NCBI GenBank assembly: GCA_964353405.1
Contig: CAYGWJ010000376.1
Location: forward strand, 1 to 5,885
Length of the DNA stretch: 5,885 nucleotides
From: JBGLNJ01 sp964353405
GTDB lineage: Bacteria; Chloroflexota; Anaerolineae; Fen-1058
Direction: 5' to 3'
Shown: positions 5,651 to 5,885 of the stretch, one piece after another
How the letters are laid out: each line of letters begins with the position of its first letter
How positions within the stretch are numbered: position 1 is the stretch's first letter
Made by a program: the position numbers and the translations under genes
The notes under the pieces: model-generated
Told to the model about the DNA's origin: nothing
The model's database searches: none
What the model saw: only the letters and a program-made list of their open reading frames with translations

Positions 5651-5885
5651 ACGTGCAGCGCCAGCAGCGGGATCGGGAACCCCTGTATCGTCTTGAGCGC
5701 GCCGACAAACGCCTGCGCGAAAAAGAACACCGCAAACACCGTCGCCGCCGAAAGAATGGAGCGCTGGGTGCGCTGGGTGCGCCACGCCGCGACGAGCATC
5801 CACACCACGAGGAGGCTCGACGCGCAGACGATGAGGCGATGGATCATGTGAATCCAGCCGTGAAGGTCCGTGGGGATAAAGTGTC
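5602..5885 (-). CDS. ctaA: Heme A synthase (COX15/CtaA), C-terminal part, cut by the window edge and frameshifted at about 5650
   Basis: The frame is open from the right edge. It encodes the last three membrane segments of CtaA, which oxidises the C8 methyl of heme O to give heme A. Seen: TDLHGWIHMIHRL, with the third conserved heme-ligand His in MIHR; a second hydrophobic segment (ILSAATVFAVFF, then AQAFVGALKTIQG); and IPLLALHV, with the fourth conserved His. After the GTG at 5650-5652 this frame gives a proline/arginine-rich tail and stops at 5602. The overlapping CtaB frame instead continues as ATAAATWAAGVVLVVV, exactly the rest of the last CtaA helix. Restoring one base (GTGGCC in place of GTGCC, minus strand) would join the two into a single CtaA-CtaB chain. 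It is therefore either a sequencing or assembly error or a real disabling mutation. The N-terminal half lies outside the window. Confidence 0.87.
   Translation of the reverse strand, partial: HFIPTDLHGWIHMIHRLIVCASSLLVVWMLVAAWRTQRTQRSILSAATVFAVFFFAQAFVGALKTIQGFPIPLLALHVPPPPQRGRQASCSSS

Noticed and set aside
5651..5803. N-terminal extension of the CtaB frame up to the ATG at 5803
   Set aside because: The translated stretch is unlike any CtaB N-terminus, while another frame over the same bases encodes clear heme A synthase sequence.
5318..5851. 177-residue + strand open frame opposite the ctaA/ctaB junction
   Set aside because: It is antisense to recognisable CtaA and CtaB protein and has low-complexity composition with no domain.

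Overview
The window is a GC-rich, gene-dense bacterial chromosome segment with no RNA gene, transposase, CRISPR array or phage gene visible. Three genes run on the + strand and meet a minus-strand cluster at about 3.5-3.6 kb. The best guess for the source is Chloroflexota (an Anaerolineae-like lineage). This rests on heme A and heme O synthase domains encoded head to tail in what looks like one gene, and on short GTAGGG-headed palindromic repeats in the intergenic spaces. Neither trait is diagnostic, so the assignment is an inference of moderate-to-low confidence.

Plus strand: (1) an SRAP/HMCES-type protein (60-728) that would protect abasic sites in single-stranded DNA by covalent cross-linking through Cys2; (2) a YfcC/DcuC-type polytopic carrier (start most likely 810, end 2261); (3) a DUF2817 zinc peptidase of the M14 carboxypeptidase fold (2370-3509). 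The carrier and the peptidase may be functionally paired, with uptake or export of small peptides or amino acids next to their hydrolysis. The spacers before genes 2 and 3 hold repeat or hairpin elements.

Minus strand, in order of transcription from the right edge: the C-terminal part of a heme A synthase (CtaA/COX15) enters the window and runs, with no intergenic space, into a heme O synthase (CtaB/COX10). The two parts are in different frames, joined at about 5650 as if one base were missing. Then follow a GNAT acetyltransferase (4029-4625) and an SRPBCC/AHSA1-type protein (3604-3993). Spacing is tight (about 35-40 bases or less), so this looks like one transcription unit. Heme O and heme A synthesis serve an aa3-type cytochrome oxidase; the two small downstream genes have no evident link to that pathway.

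Most of the window is ordinary housekeeping and accessory content. The two points that most deserve a second look are the frameshift inside the apparent ctaA-ctaB fusion, and the fact that intergenic repeat elements supply the stop codons of two different genes. I found no convincing undescribed multi-gene system.
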